A stretch of 64,000 nt of DNA from Tubulanus polymorphus. Taxonomy: Eukaryota > Nemertea > Palaeonemertea > Tubulaniformes > Tubulanidae. Position 1 is the stretch's first letter; each line of letters starts with the position of its first letter. The notes under the pieces are model-generated. The model was given only the letters and a program-made list of their open reading frames with translations. It did no database searches and was not told the DNA's origin. Below, piece by piece: positions 46,975 to 59,374 of this stretch. The translations under genes were made by a program, and so were the position numbers. Location of the stretch: positions 13,063,951-13,127,950 of the forward strand of contig NC_134035.1 in the NCBI RefSeq assembly GCF_964204645.1, written 5' to 3'.

Positions 46975-49366
46975 ATGGCGGCTGTCACTTTTAGAAAATA
47001 TGCGATGAATTTATTTGTATTTTGGGTGTTTTTGGTGCTGTTTAATGTCGCCGGATCAACTTCAAACATCGACGAGGTCAGAAACATGTTTGATTATCGT
47101 AATTAAATGAAAATAATCCGCAGAATTGAAACAATCGTCGTGAAAAACTGCGCCGAAACAGTGACGCGTCGATCTACACCTCGCGTGCCGGAGGACGACG
47201 TGATCAATTCAATTCAGTTTTATTGATCATAATTTGCCGAAACCTAATACTTCATATTGAAAACTGATGTTTATTGACTATGGGCGCGTGATATCTTAAT
47301 TCAATTAAATTGTTTACATCTTTTTACCCTTATTTTGAAGTTTATCTTGAGGATAGTCTGAATACCAGCCGTTAAGTAAGGGTTGAAGATTTCTATCCAG
47401 GAACTTATTCTCTCCTACTTATTGAATTATTTAGATTAAAAACTTCCGATTGCTCAAATATCACTGAAATGAGGCTTGCTAATTAGAAAGCTTTGCCAGG
47501 GCCTGAGACCTCACTCGCCGGCGGGTGATTCAGTGTGTAATTCATGGTTGTATTTGTAATATTTGATACAGGGTGAAGAAGAGTTTGAGAATTTATTCAC
47601 GTTACCGTTAGAACACAGTCTCGGTACCGACGGACCGTGGATTAAACATGGATTCATCACTATTCGGTCTATGACTAATAATTTAGCTCAATTCACGCAA
47701 ATCGCACCCTTTACAGTTATGGAAAAGGATAAATTGAAGGTAATGTTTAAGAATTATTTTTAGACACACAAAGCTGCCAACTGTCCCCGATTGTCAGGAA
47801 CAGACCCTGAAAAAGCCTTACTATCCCTAACAATTAGGGATAGTCCCTGAAAATGTCTTACTATCCCTGACAATCATGGAAAGTCCCTGAAATGGAATTC
47901 CTGTGTGATTAAAATTTGTGCTTTGAATATTTTTTTTCAGAAATTATCTCGTGATGATGGTGTATATAGGATACGTGTACCGGTTAAATACACTAATTCT
48001 GAACCGATGCAATACGTGTCATCATTCATTAAAGCCGTACGTATTTTACTAGAGTCAGTCTCGTGAGTTAAACAGTTATCTCCTTTGAGCCAAACAGATA
48101 TCTCTGAATTAGATGAATATCTCTGAGTTAAACAGTTATCTCTTGAGTCAAACAGATATCTCTGAATTAGATGAATATCTCTGAGTTAAACAGTTATCTC
48201 TTGAGTCAAACAGATATCTCTTGATTCAAACAGATATCTCTTGAGTTAAACAGATATCTCTTGATTCAAACAGATATCTCTTGAGTTAAACAGATATCTT
48301 TTGAGTTAAACAGATATCTCTTGAGTTAAACAGTTATCTCTTAAGTCAAATAGTCATCTCTTGATTCAACAGTTATTTTTAAATTGATCGGATCTATCTT
48401 GAGCCTAATCAACCATAAAATGATTTCTTAGTTGCTTTATTTATAAATTTCAGTGCTCGTTGTACGAATCTCATTTATCTGACGAAGTCACGTTGACCGT
48501 CGACATGTCGGGCAATGTTAACGGCGTATCCATGGTTACGAATCCGTCCGTCTGCACGGGAGTCGACGATGTTGAATATTCGAGTTTAAACGATTTTAAC
48601 AGAACAATCGAAATCAGACAAACCGTTCAGGGACCCGTGTAAGTTAATTTAACCGTGACCCGATGACATAATTCTTGGTTCAGTTGGTTCATTTTCAATG
48701 TTTGAAGAGTCCTCGTATTTTAACGATCCAAGACCCAATTTTACAGTCATCTCTTCAGTTTCGCTCTTAAGATTATGATCTTCGCTTTTACATATTTGAC
48801 TTGTGTTAATCGATTGAATTCCTAGCAAATCAAGTCCAGGAAAACAATGTGGATGTCGGGGAAAAAGCGAGTCTGATAAAAGTAGCTGCCCTCGAAAGTC
48901 ATTGATCGTGATGAAAAGTTCTGATTATTTGTGTATTTTTTATTACAGACCGGACACGCAGAGCTACGTTCAGAAGATGGAACAAGAAAAAGCTGAAAAA
49001 GCCAAAGGGCAACAAGCGGATAACAGATCATTCTTAGCTAAATATGTAAGTGTTATTCATTCAGGTTCGGTATCACATAAATGTTTTACTCTAAAATCGA
49101 TTTATGAGGTTCACTTGAGTAGATTAATATGTTGAATCTGTTCATTTGACTTAAGAAATATTTTACAATTTCTTACTTTTACTAATTTGACCCCAAAGAC
49201 AAAGTTAAAAATTAACTCAGAACGTTATATTCATTTTTCATAAGCAATAATATAATATATTCACTGACAATATTAAAATGTTATTCTATTACAGTGGATG
49301 TATATAGTTCCAGTAGCGTTATTGTTGATGGTTGCATCGGCTTCAGATCCGGGACAGGGCAGATAA
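46975..49366 (+). CDS. EMC10: ER membrane protein complex subunit 10
   Basis: Subunit of the ER membrane complex that inserts membrane proteins. Exons: 46975-47076, 47572-47739, 47941-48036, 48454-48638, 48949-49045, 49295-49366; 239 residues, in phase. Signal peptide (MNLFVFWVFLVLFNVAGS), lumenal domain with FTLPLEHSLG, YVSSFIKACSLYESHLSD and DMSGNVNGVSMVTNP, all matching human EMC10, then the conserved FLAKYWMYIVPVALLLMV membrane anchor and a short GQGR end. The first donor (GAG/GTCAGA) is weak but the frame and homology support it. Intron 3 holds a 20-bp repeat. Confidence 0.95.
48050..48385 (+). repeat. 20-bp tandem repeat in EMC10 intron 3
   Basis: About 15 units of TTGAGTTAAACAGATATCTC and variants. 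Confidence 0.88.
48786..48890 (+). repeat. Interspersed repeat, uninterrupted copy
   Basis: Shares CATATTTGACTTGTGTTAAT, AAATCAAGTC and GATGTCGGGGAAAAAGCGAG with the segment at about 21955-22215 in SHOC2 intron 13, where a MITE (22017-22173) interrupts it. In EMC10 intron 4. Confidence 0.7.
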
Positions 49367-51212
49367 TCAACCAACAACATTCTCCACTATTCTCATCTTG
49401 TAATTCCTTGTCATACATACCCGAGATGGTTGTCGCTTTCTCCTGATGGTCAGCACATGCCCGAGACAATTGTCACTTTCCCCCATTGGTCAGCACATGC
49501 CCGAGACAATTTTCACTTTCCCCTGATGGTCAGCACATGCCCGAGACAATTGTCACTTTCCCCTGATGGTCGGCACATGCCTGAGACAATTGTCACTTTC
49601 CCCTGATGGTCAGCACATGCCTGAAATGGTTGTCACTTACTTTTAGATGTTCCGTTTGTTCAAATTTTCAACTGGAGGGACCCCATTTGCATTCCGAGGA
49701 AGTGCCTTCTTTTCTATTCTTTAACTTATGGATCTCTCTTTAATTTGAGAGCTTCTTCTGGAATGACCCCTTCTTAATTAGCCGCGTACTTTAACTCCTA
49801 AAGCAGTGTAGGATAGGCCTACAGTTTAATAAAATCGTGTTAGTGAGTTTTAAACGTTTATTGATAAAGTCCGCAGCGTTTAATCCAATTTTCACTCGAT
49901 GTAAATTTGATCGTTGTAAATGTGTTTTTTTAATGAAAGAATTTTGGAAAAATAAAATATTTCTAGTCACAGAAACTTTTTTGATTTCGATTCTGTTCTA
50001 TTCAATCAACCAATGCACGCTTAAAGTATAACGCTTAAAATATAAGTGAATCGCGCCTTTGATAGACATTGCAACTGCACATCATTTCATATTTGCCAAA
50101 CCATCGACAGACTGTGACCCTAGCGTAGTTCTTCATCTCTAAATAATGTGACATAAGACAGTAAGACTACGTCAACCTTGCAACATAAAGCAAAGACAGA
50201 TTTTTTAACATCAATATTTGTGTATATTTTCGGAAAACATTTGTACACGATTCAATGATTACTAACTATTGTACATGCATGTAATTACATGAGACTGGTC
50301 CAATACTGTAGACTCCACTCGGCTCTAGATAGAAATAGCTCACCAGTAGACCTGTCTTCCTTAAACTGTCAACCGCTCTCCAAGTTAATGAGTATTAGTA
50401 CATGTTAATGAGTATTTATATGAATGTATTTGAAAAGAAATTAAATTCCTCAATTTTTTAACTCAAGATGCGGTCAATTCAGCAAGATATTCATAACACA
50501 GACCTAAGTCTACTGGACCCAGTTCCACAGTTGTGAGTTAGAGTTAACTCTGAGTTAAAGTTAGTTCATTTTCAATGTTTTAACCCAGGGTCAAATCTTA
50601 ACTCAGAACTATGGAACTGGACCCTGTAAGTCTGCATACCAGACAATCTTAAGGGTAACAGATCGGAGGACAACAGCTAACACATCGTTTGGTTTGCAAG
50701 GAGATTATTAAGTCATAACCTCAAATTGGATACATTCGTACGTATGACCCTATATCAGATTTGAGCAGAGCCTTCTGTATTGAACAGGATTCTTACAGAT
50801 CAGGGAATCATCCAAAATATTTTGATGCATATATTTCCCTTATTCTTCTGAAATTTCCTGATTACATTATATAAGGGATTACAAGATATCCTCAGTGGGA
50901 GCGGTTTCTCCTTGTGGCCTTATCTTCAGCAAGAACGACAAGACGACAAAAATTAAAATTCCCTGATTGAATTACATTGACTGACTTTTTCCTTATCTGT
51001 AAAAACCCTATAACCGGTAGATATTTTATCCATTGAGTTATAGAACTCAATTTGGGAAAGAAACAAAAATGATTAATGAACCAAGTTTTTGATTCCAGTC
51101 GCAGGAAGACTGAATAAATACCGAATCGACGTAAATAATTTGTGCAGTTAACTGCGACGACGAACACAACACCAAATGGTATTAAATCCTGTTTATTGCT
51201 GTTTTCTCCGGT
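49367..51212. other. EMC10 3' end and spacer
   Basis: A 40-bp tandem repeat (CAGCACATGCCCGAGACAAT) fills 49440-49640. AATAAA at about 49829 may end the EMC10 mRNA. A MITE lies at 50514-50625. A repeat at about 50780-50945 (ATATCCTCAGTG, CAGCAAGAACRACAAGAC) recurs at 52605-52760 and partly at 52905-52965. No gene seen. Confidence 0.6.
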
Positions 51213-54200
51213 TTATTCCAGTTTAATCGCGACTCGACAAATTGGACACGTCGCGTTCGTCTGAAAACAAGATAAAATAATCAGTTCTAAAATACTTTTT
51301 ATGAATTCAAAAATTCAGCCATTTTTATTTGACTTCGCAGCCCCACGGACCCCGCCCGGAATTCGCTACCAGGAACCCCGTATAAGTTATAAACTTAATG
51401 ATAGATGTGAAACTGAATTCAGGACCCGGTTTCACAGTTGTCAGTCAGAGCTGAGTTAAAAACGGCTCATTCTCGATCCTTTTTACTTTAGAGTCAAACC
51501 GTGACTCATAACCGTGGACAGGGTCCGATCTAAGGAATGAAAGCCACTTGCCTGTTGGGCAAGCATATCTGAAATTTCGCTTGCCTCTTCCAAAAGCTAC
51601 TTGCCCTACACAGGCAGTCTGATTGGTGGCGCTATCATCCGTTGTATCGAGTGGGAAAGAAGCTTTGTGACATAAAATTGCACTAGCCCGGTGGACGAGT
51701 GATAATGATAACCTACTCGCCCTGATGAGAATATACTTGTCCCGGGCAATCGGACAAGTGCTTAGATCAGACCCTGGCGGAACATAATCCAGGGTTTCAT
51801 TTAAGAGTCAGATTTCATTTTCTTTATCGTGAAATCTGACGAACGTTTAAACAGTGAAGAGAACGATCACTAACCTGGATCCACTGGTCGATGCATTTCG
51901 TATGAAAATCGTGGAAACATGGTAAAATTCTCAAATGATCGTTATTTTCAAACTCGGTCATACAAATCGAACACTCTAAACTACGAGCTGAACTCGAGTT
52001 AAATCTGTGAGTCGGCAGTTGATTGATCGCAGTCGTTTCAAGGCCACGTGGAACCGCGTCGCCTAGTAACTCCCCGAGGGCCAGTAAATGCTAGAAAGTG
52101 AAATAGACGTTAAGTTATGATGAATGAGGACGCGAAAAGTCGACTGCGGCAATAGAGGATTACACTTGCGACGAGTGAGGATCCACCAGGTGTTGCTAGT
52201 GTGCAAAAGAACAACTACAAAGGCAATAGATTTCGCTTGGCAGGCGCGCTAGTGTGCAATAGGACATTACTATTGACTAACTATGAAGTGGGAAGCTAAG
52301 AGTTCAGATTACAGTCAACTGAAAATAAACTAAATTTGGATCAAGTTTTTCCAATCGATACACACGCCATCTGGTGGAAGATCTGATGCAACGCCTGATG
52401 TCTTTATTAGACGAGGACCGAGTGAGAATGAAAAATTACCTCATAGCTATCATCCTCTACAGCTAGAAATCTCGTTCTATGATTGACGCGACCTCGAGAC
52501 CGGTTTCCAGATCCCCGACGGTTTCTAGTCGGACTTGAATACATCTATGTTTTAATAGAAAATAGAATTAATCACTTAAATCACTTCAACAATTCACTAT
52601 CATCAAGGGTTCTTACAGACCAGGCAATCCTAAATTCCGGTGATATTTCCCCCCAGACTATTGACCAAAAATATTCCCTGATCAAAATGTAAGATATCCT
52701 CAGTGAGGGCTGTTTGTTATCAAGAGGTTCCTTGTGCCACTCATCACCAGCAAGAACAACAAGACAAAATTCAAATTCCCTGGACCCAGTTCCACAGTTC
52801 AGAGTTAAGATTTGACTCAGATTCAACTCATTGAAAATAAACTAACTTAAACTCAGAGTTAACTCTAACTGTGGAACCGGGCCCTGATCAAATCATAAGA
52901 CAATCTCAGACAGAGGTCAGTGAAGGCTGATTCGTGCCACTCGTCACCAGTAAGAACAACAAGACACACAAAACCCCTGGGGCCAGTTGCTCATAAGTTG
53001 GTTAAAGATAACTGGCCGTTAAATACCATAGTAACAATGAAATTTCAATTGTCACCATATCAACTATCCACTGGTTAACTGTAACCAACTTTTGAGCAAC
53101 TGGCCCCTGATTTTCCTTAATCTGTAAGAACCCCAAGATTCTTACGGAAACCTATAATATCGGTACCTGTTGCTCCAATCGTGATAAAGACATGAACTGA
53201 TCAACAAATGGAGCCATTGCATCAAACGGAATTCCTGTAATTTAAACATAATATTAACAATCTCAAATCATTTATAACAGCGGTTTAGAGTCAGAGACAT
53301 TTTCTCAAATCTTAAGAGCGAAATGTTAAATCTTGAGCTGAGTTAATGATTATATAAATCATACAACATCCAATTTTGATATCACCTCCCAAGTCTGGAA
53401 ATATTTCCGTCATCTCAATTTTAGATGTCATCCTAATTTTAGATGACAGAAGTCTTCCCAAGTCAGATCTTTCTAAAAAAGATCTGACTTAACAAACAAG
53501 CCAAACTGAACTAGCCAAATTTTACCTAAATTGTCATCTTCCGTGAACCATAGATTAGTGTTACCGGTACTTCTATATCGACCGCGACTACGCGATGTAT
53601 GATGAGAACGAGGATGATTCGGCTGGTGATGATGGTGGTGATGATGATGAGTTTCGTGTGTATGACCACTAGGGGGAGCCGTTGTTCCCTGAGCGTTTAA
53701 CGCCACAGCAAACTCGTGATCCATTTCTTCCTATAAAATATATAACAACAACGTTGAACTGAACGAATGAACAAAGTTTGGGGTGTTTTTTGATTGTAAT
53801 GTATATTATGTTACCTGAAGCCTTCGTGCCATATCCTCATCATCTTCAATCTGTTGAAATTGACTTATAGTACGTTGAGTTTCTGGAGTAAAACTTGGCG
53901 AACCTCCTAAACTTTCTACAATAATAATTCATTGACACAATTCACTTTTATCCGACTTGCTTTTATCCTTCACTATTCTAACATGCACGTTGTTTTCCCA
54001 AACGAATTTTGATTTTAAACTCTTAACTGATTTTACGTACAATCTAACAATCTCAATTAAATTCCCTGACTTATCCTGGTACTAACTTCCCTGACTTTCT
54101 TCTAAAGAAAAGAAAATTCCCAGACTTTTCCCTGAACTTTGTGAAATTTGACATTGTATTGAAGTAGGAATTGTCGTGCTGGACCCAGTACGCTGACACT

Positions 54201-55823
54201 GATAGACACATACCTCTCGGACGCGGTGACCTCTGCGTTCTAGAACTACGACGCGCTGATCTGTGAAGTCGCGGTGGTGAAATCCAGTGCATACCGGTAT
54301 TTAATATCGAATCAGCAGCTGCAGCTACTGCTGCTACCGCTGCCGTTTCATTATCACTGTTACTCAATATATCCAACAAATCCTCATTTGTACGCGTTCT
54401 AGGCCTAAAATAAACACATTATATCCCTTAAGACTTTATTCAGTTGCAAATCGAAGAAATTGAGGGAAAAAGAAAGTTTTAACTAAATTGATCTTAGCGA
54501 AAAATTCATGGACTATCGAGGACCGGTTTACGTAGTTAACTGCACGAGCCAGTGGAGTTAAATCAGTAAGGCCGGTTCCACAGTGGTCTCAAACTTTAAG
54601 ATAGGTCTAAATTGTTCAATTGGCTATAGGCCTAGAACTAACATGGTCCTAGACTGGTCAAAGCAATGAGTTTAGAAACAGCCCATGATAATGAAATGAC
54701 TCTAATCAGGGTCCGATCTAAGCACTTGGCCGATTGCCCGGGACACGTATATTCTCATCAGGGCGAGAAGTTAGCTTGTCCCCCGGGCTAGTGCAATTTT
54801 ATGTCACAAAGCTTTTTTCCCACTCGATACAACGGATGATAGTGCCACCAATCGGACTGCCTGTGAAGGGCAAGTATTTTTTGGAGGGGCAAGCGAAATA
54901 TCAGATACGCTTGTCCCCGGGCAAGTGGCTTTCATTCCTTAGATCAGACCCTGCTAATGTTGTTTAAAAGGTGCATTAATTATTTCATACCTCGGTCGAC
55001 GGCGACCTTTTCTAATATGATGCATAGCGACTGTAACCGGAACGGGGTCGTGGATCGCGACTGGGGAGGCTCCGTCCTCTGAACTCTCTCTCGCTCGTTT
55101 CTGTCCGTGATGTCGGCTTCCGTTTAAATGGTGACGGTGATGTTTCTTAGCGCGAGGAAACTCGGGGGTCGAACGTCGAGCAGTACGCGACGATGAACCA
55201 TCGGCGAGGTCGAGTGAGGTCGTATCGGTGAGGTCAAGTGAGGTCGTCGGTTGAGGCCCGTCGGTCGACCGGTTATCAGTCGATTCAGAGATGTTCGTTT
55301 GACTGAACGCTCGACTGACTTTGTCGAGTTTTTTGAATTTTCTTTTTCGCTTTTTTTTTTCTTTAGTTCGCAGAAACGTGGCGAGTGAGGCTCGTTCTCT
55401 GGAGTCGTCCTCTTCCTCGTCGCTAGCAGCGCCCTCGCGGTCGTCGGTATCCGTATCGAACAGCGGTAATAACGAATCATGAAGAATCAACTGTCGACGC
55501 GGCGGCGCCGTCTGCTCTTCCGATTCCCGATTCTCTTCAACCGATTCATCGTCGTTTCTGTTTTTACGAACGGAAAGTTTGCGTTTTCCAATCGACTGAG
55601 ATTCGGAATCCTTAATTATCGTAACCGATTCATTGAGATGACTCGTCGATTCACCCTGATTCTCCGATTCATCGGAATCGGCAGCAGCAGCTGCCGCTGT
55701 TGTTTTCGACTGCCGGTTTTTTTCATTTTTCCGATTCTTTTTCAGTTTTTCGGCCCGCCAAAAATCCTCATATTCCGAACTGCTTTCTCCGCTCCATAGA
55801 CATAAAACATCATCTTCGTCCAT
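51213..55823 (-). CDS. RING-H2 finger E3 ubiquitin-protein ligase
   Basis: Exons on the minus strand: 55823-54991, 54404-54214, 53915-53815, 53730-53526, 53234-53167, 52090-51875, 51260-51213; 553 residues, in phase. The N-terminal half is charged and Ser/Glu/Arg-rich with basic KKKRKRKFKK stretches (possible nuclear signals). Then come an Ala-rich segment, DDEDMARRLQEEMDHEFAVAL, which looks like a short coiled or ubiquitin-interacting-type helix, and a run of eight histidines. The C-terminus is a C3H2C3 RING: C506, C509, C524, H526, H529, C532, C543, C546, with ILPCFHDFHTKCIDQWI and CPIC. The RING resembles the RNF38/RNF44/RLIM group, but I cannot name the orthologue. AATAAA lies about 15 bp after the stop. 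Confidence 0.9.
51520..51775. mobile_element. AGGGTCCGATCTAAG element, copy 1
   Basis: About 256 bp with inverted ends AGGGTCCGATCTAAG and CTTAGATCAGACCCT. A second copy in opposite orientation lies at 54708-54952. Non-coding. In the last intron of the RING gene. Confidence 0.8.
52781..52885. mobile_element. GGACCCAGTTCCACAGTT MITE in RING gene intron
   Basis: About 105 bp palindromic copy, ends GGACCCAGTTCCACAGTT and AACTGTGGAACCGGGCCC. Confidence 0.75.
52979..53107. mobile_element. GGGGCCAGTTGCTCATAAG MITE in RING gene intron
   Basis: 129 bp with ends GGGGCCAGTTGCTCATAAGT and ACTTTTGAGCAACTGGCCCC. It shares the outermost bases with the GGGGCCAGTTGCATAG family but has a different interior, so it is a separate family. 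Confidence 0.8.
54708..54952. mobile_element. AGGGTCCGATCTAAG element, copy 2 (inverted)
   Basis: About 245 bp, ends AGGGTCCGATCTAAG and CTTAGATCAGACCCT; the interior is the reverse complement of copy 1 at 51520. In intron 1 of the RING gene. Confidence 0.8.
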
Positions 55824-56593
55824 TCTCTACCAAAACTTGTCCTACTGAAAATAAAAAAAAGGGATAAAGTCTCCAAAGTCAAGCGGTAATGAGTGACACA
55901 ATGGACTCATTCAAGTCGAGTCTCGACAACCAGGACCGTCACTACACCCTGTAAACCGCGCACCCTAACAAAGTACAGTCTTAATCGGTTTAAAGGCAAA
56001 AGCCTATGCAACCATATTTGATGACGATGATGAAAGATGAAAGCAAAAATGAGAGTCTGAAAACGACCTGATAATTCATTCTTGTATAACTAGCTCAATG
56101 AAAGCTTTTCGAACTCTTTCTTCCTTTTTATAAATTATTAATATAGTGTGCTGTGACTGTGTCAGTGTGTTGCCTCATGTCAATGAACCTTCTGTCATTC
56201 ACCATTCATTCACGTATCCAGATTATTTTCACCACACCTCTCTACAACGCCGTAAAGGTGTTGCTGTTCGTGTGAGAATTTCCAATCCGTTAAATGAATA
56301 AGATTTTGATAAGGTCTGGGGCAGAGTTAGTTTCTGTTGTGAGTGAGAAACCTACCATACACGTCAAACCCGCTATTTATTTCGATCAATAAATATTTAA
56401 TTGAATTTAGCCACTCGCTTACCAGAGGTGACTTTCAATCACTCGCTTGCCAGAGCACGTTTTACTCACTTGCCAGAGACGCCGATCAATTACTCGCGCG
56501 TCGCGAGTAGCTCACTCTCAAGGTCGTGGAGCAAAGAGAATATTTTTGACATTTGACCGTCAAAATTTGCTTCTAATCTCGAAATCAAAGGAA
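55824..56593. other. Divergent spacer between RING gene and GATD1
   Basis: The two genes are head-to-head about 770 bp apart. Three short CACTCGCTTGCCAGAG-like repeats occur at about 56412-56480. No further coding exon seen. Confidence 0.5.
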
Positions 56594-59374
56594 ATGGCTA
56601 AAGCGAATTGTCTTTTCGTTCTCAGTTCTTCAATTGAAGGTAATTTCTTATACATTTCAACTTTAAGAAAATGTTTTTTATCAATGCCAGTTAGCAAGAC
56701 TCCAAGTTTAACGCGGTCTTTTTTAGTTAGAGGCTCCTGCTCTCTCTGCTGGTCTTATTAAGTTCCAGACTTTAAGTTCCTGAGACCGAGCGATCTTTAG
56801 CAGAAAGATGGTATTTTATTTCTATTTTTAGGTGTGAGTGCTCCTTCATTCAGGCAGTCGTATTTATTAGCACATTCTTCCAACTTCAATATTCAACTAG
56901 CGTCACCACAGGTGAATCTAAATTCTCCTCTCTGCGGAAAATTTAATTCTTACTCGACTCTGAAATGATGAAGATGAAATTCACCACTAATTTCTGTACT
57001 TATTTCAGGCAAAATCTATTGAATACATTCATCAAGATGACGAATGTCGATTGTGGTTGAATGATTTTAAGAGCAAATCATTTTCCAATCCGATTGCTCT
57101 GTCTACAGTTGACGGTAAGTTGAGTCTCTTAGATCAGCAGGCGCGTATTCAGACTGTCGCACATGCAGCACGTGATACTAATAAATATGGCGAACAAATT
57201 TTGAGCAAATCTAGTAAAAAGGCAGGCTAAGGTCTGTTTTTAATTAGAATCTGCCTCATTGACATTCTCTTCTATCTTGATCAGGTGGAAAATGCATTAG
57301 AATGACATGAAATTTCAAGACCCTCAAGAGACCCCCTATATCTGCTTCGACACTACGCGTCGCTCGCTGGGCATGGATGGATACTGGCCCTTTTTAAAGT
57401 TGATCTCCTTTTTTTCACTGTGCTGTAGTCATTGAATGTCCCTGGATCCCACGCCTGATCAGTGTCTCCCGGTGATTACACTAATTATCTACCGGTCTCT
57501 CTTCATTCATTTGTTGTTTCAGTGAACCGTTATTCGGCATTGTTGATACCTCACTCGCCAGGGGCTGTGTACGATCTAGCTCACAATACTGAGCTAGCGA
57601 ATATACTGAGTCATTTCATTAGCGAAAAAAGTAAGTTATTCTTTCCTGGAACTCTTCAAACATTCATCGATATTTTAGTTTGAAGTGAGGACGATCAGCT
57701 TTTGAAAGTTTGCTGTTAAAATGTCTTATGTCTTGTGTTTGTAGTTCATTTTATCAATTAGTATTGTCTCAGGTGAAGTTCTGAACACAATTGAAGTGTG
57801 GACGATCAGTTTTTGAAAGTGTGCTGATGAATTGTCTAATTCCTGGTGTTTGTAGTTCATTAATAAAAAATATCTCTGGTAAAGCACCGAACACACGTGA
57901 ATTGTGGATGGTCTGCTTTTGATAGTGTGCTGATAAAATGCCTAATAATATACATGTATTAGATAAAGCACTGAACACATGTGAAGTGTGGATGGATGAT
58001 CAGTTTTTGAAAGTGAGCTATTAAAAATGCCTGATGTCTGGTGATTGTAGATCATTTTCAATTAAAGATTTCTCAGTTGCAATTTGATACCTAGTCCCGT
58101 CTCTGCCTTATTTGTAGTTAAATGTTTGTTTGTTGTTTTTCAGAGCCGATATGTGTAATAGGAATGGGTGTAGCGGCATTGTGCTGCGCTAAAGATCCGG
58201 CCAGTAATGACTGGATGTTTAAACAGTACAGTCTAACTGCTGTAAGTCACAAAAAAACGTGAAAACAATAACCAAAATCTGAATTTTTTCCGCTTTGAAC
58301 AGAGAGGATATCCAGGAGTTGATGTGAATTGAAGTGATTGTTTGTTGTTTTAGACGTCGGTGTATGAATTAGCGCATTCTCACGAATTTTCCTGTTTACC
58401 GATCATTCCTGAAGACTTTATCAAAGATAAGGGAGCTCGATACAGCTGTAAGTATGAAGTGAAATACGGAAAGAATTATTAGCTTTCAATCGACGTTTTG
58501 TCTTTTTATGACACTATCAAATTACTCCCACATCTCAATTAAACATTATCCTAGAATTATGGATGGGTGCAGTGTGGCTTAGTGGTAGAGTGCTCGACCC
58601 CCAATCAGGAGGTTGTCTGTTCGAACCCCGGCTGTGCTGTAGTGTCCTTAGGCAAGGCATTAATTCACAATTGCTACTGGCTGACGACGCCTTGATCGCT
58701 CTGCAGCGTATCGGTGTTGCATCTCCCCAGGGAGAGTAAGAATGTACTGGATTGGTAACAGAAGCTGGGTAATAATTGAGGGACAGCGCTTTGAGCATTC
58801 ATTGGAAAGGCGCTTTATAGGCACTAATTATTATTATTATTATTATTATTATGGGTGGACAACCTTACCTCCGATCTCGCGGAACCAGTAACATTCTAGA
58901 TAGGTTTTGATTATATAATATAATGATAATCTATTTGTTTATATACGCTATAACATAATCATAGCGCTTTACAATGGTAATACAAGAAATCATTAAATTA
59001 TTAAGGTACCATTGGAATACAAGAACATAAAAACAAGCTTATTCAATGGTAAAACGTATTCTGTTTGAGATCAAACTATTTACCGGCCGCTTCTATCAGG
59101 TTCACAGATTCTATTCTGGAGTAGGTTGGGCTTATTCTGATTGATTTTGAAACAAAAGCGTGAGAAGAGAATTCCGCAATCGGTTGAAACCAATCGAAAC
59201 CTGTCATATAAGTTTATCTCTTGTGTAAAGTTGTTTGGTGTTGTTTATTTATTTTCAGCCAGTGAACCGAACTGTGTTTATGTCGTAGTCGATCGACATT
59301 TAGTTTCCGGTCAAAATGAAAAATCAACGTTAACTGCTGTTCAAAACTTAATACTCTTACACAATCAAAGGTAA
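56594..59374 (+). CDS. GATD1: Glutamine amidotransferase-like class 1 domain-containing protein 1
   Basis: Member of the DJ-1/PfpI-like superfamily; cellular role poorly known. Exons: 56594-56639, 56832-56911, 57009-57114, 57523-57630, 58144-58241, 58354-58447, 59259-59374; 215 residues (human 220), in phase. Follows human GATD1 from start to end: [69 protein letters not shown] and a C-terminus ending HNQR. The nucleophile-elbow site, where active PfpI-type enzymes have Cys-His, reads Gly-Met here (human Gly-His), so catalysis of that type is not expected. A SINE lies in the last intron. Confidence 0.94.
57680..58040 (+). repeat. About 110-bp diverged tandem repeat in GATD1 intron 4
   Basis: Three or four diverged units with GAACACATGTGAAGTGTGGA and GATCAGTTTTTGAAAGTGTG. 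The same family occurs singly near 27040-27170. Confidence 0.7.
58562..58855 (+). mobile_element. tRNA-derived SINE
   Basis: The head has a polymerase III A box (TGGCTTAGTGGTAGAGTG) and B box (GTTCGAACCCC) with tRNA-like spacing. The body contains TCCTTAGGCAAGGCATTAAT and the tail GGCGCTTTATAGGCACTAAT followed by an ATT run. The 3' GCGCTTTGAG...GGCGCTTTATA type is widespread in SINEs of marine invertebrates and vertebrates. In GATD1's last intron, same orientation as the gene. Confidence 0.85.

Noticed and set aside
55479-55799. 106-codon plus frame opposite the RING gene's first exon
   Set aside because: Antisense of low-complexity Ser/Arg/Glu codons; no independent support.
59141-59374. 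Separate 77-codon gene
   Set aside because: It is the last GATD1 exon (59259-59374) plus upstream intron.
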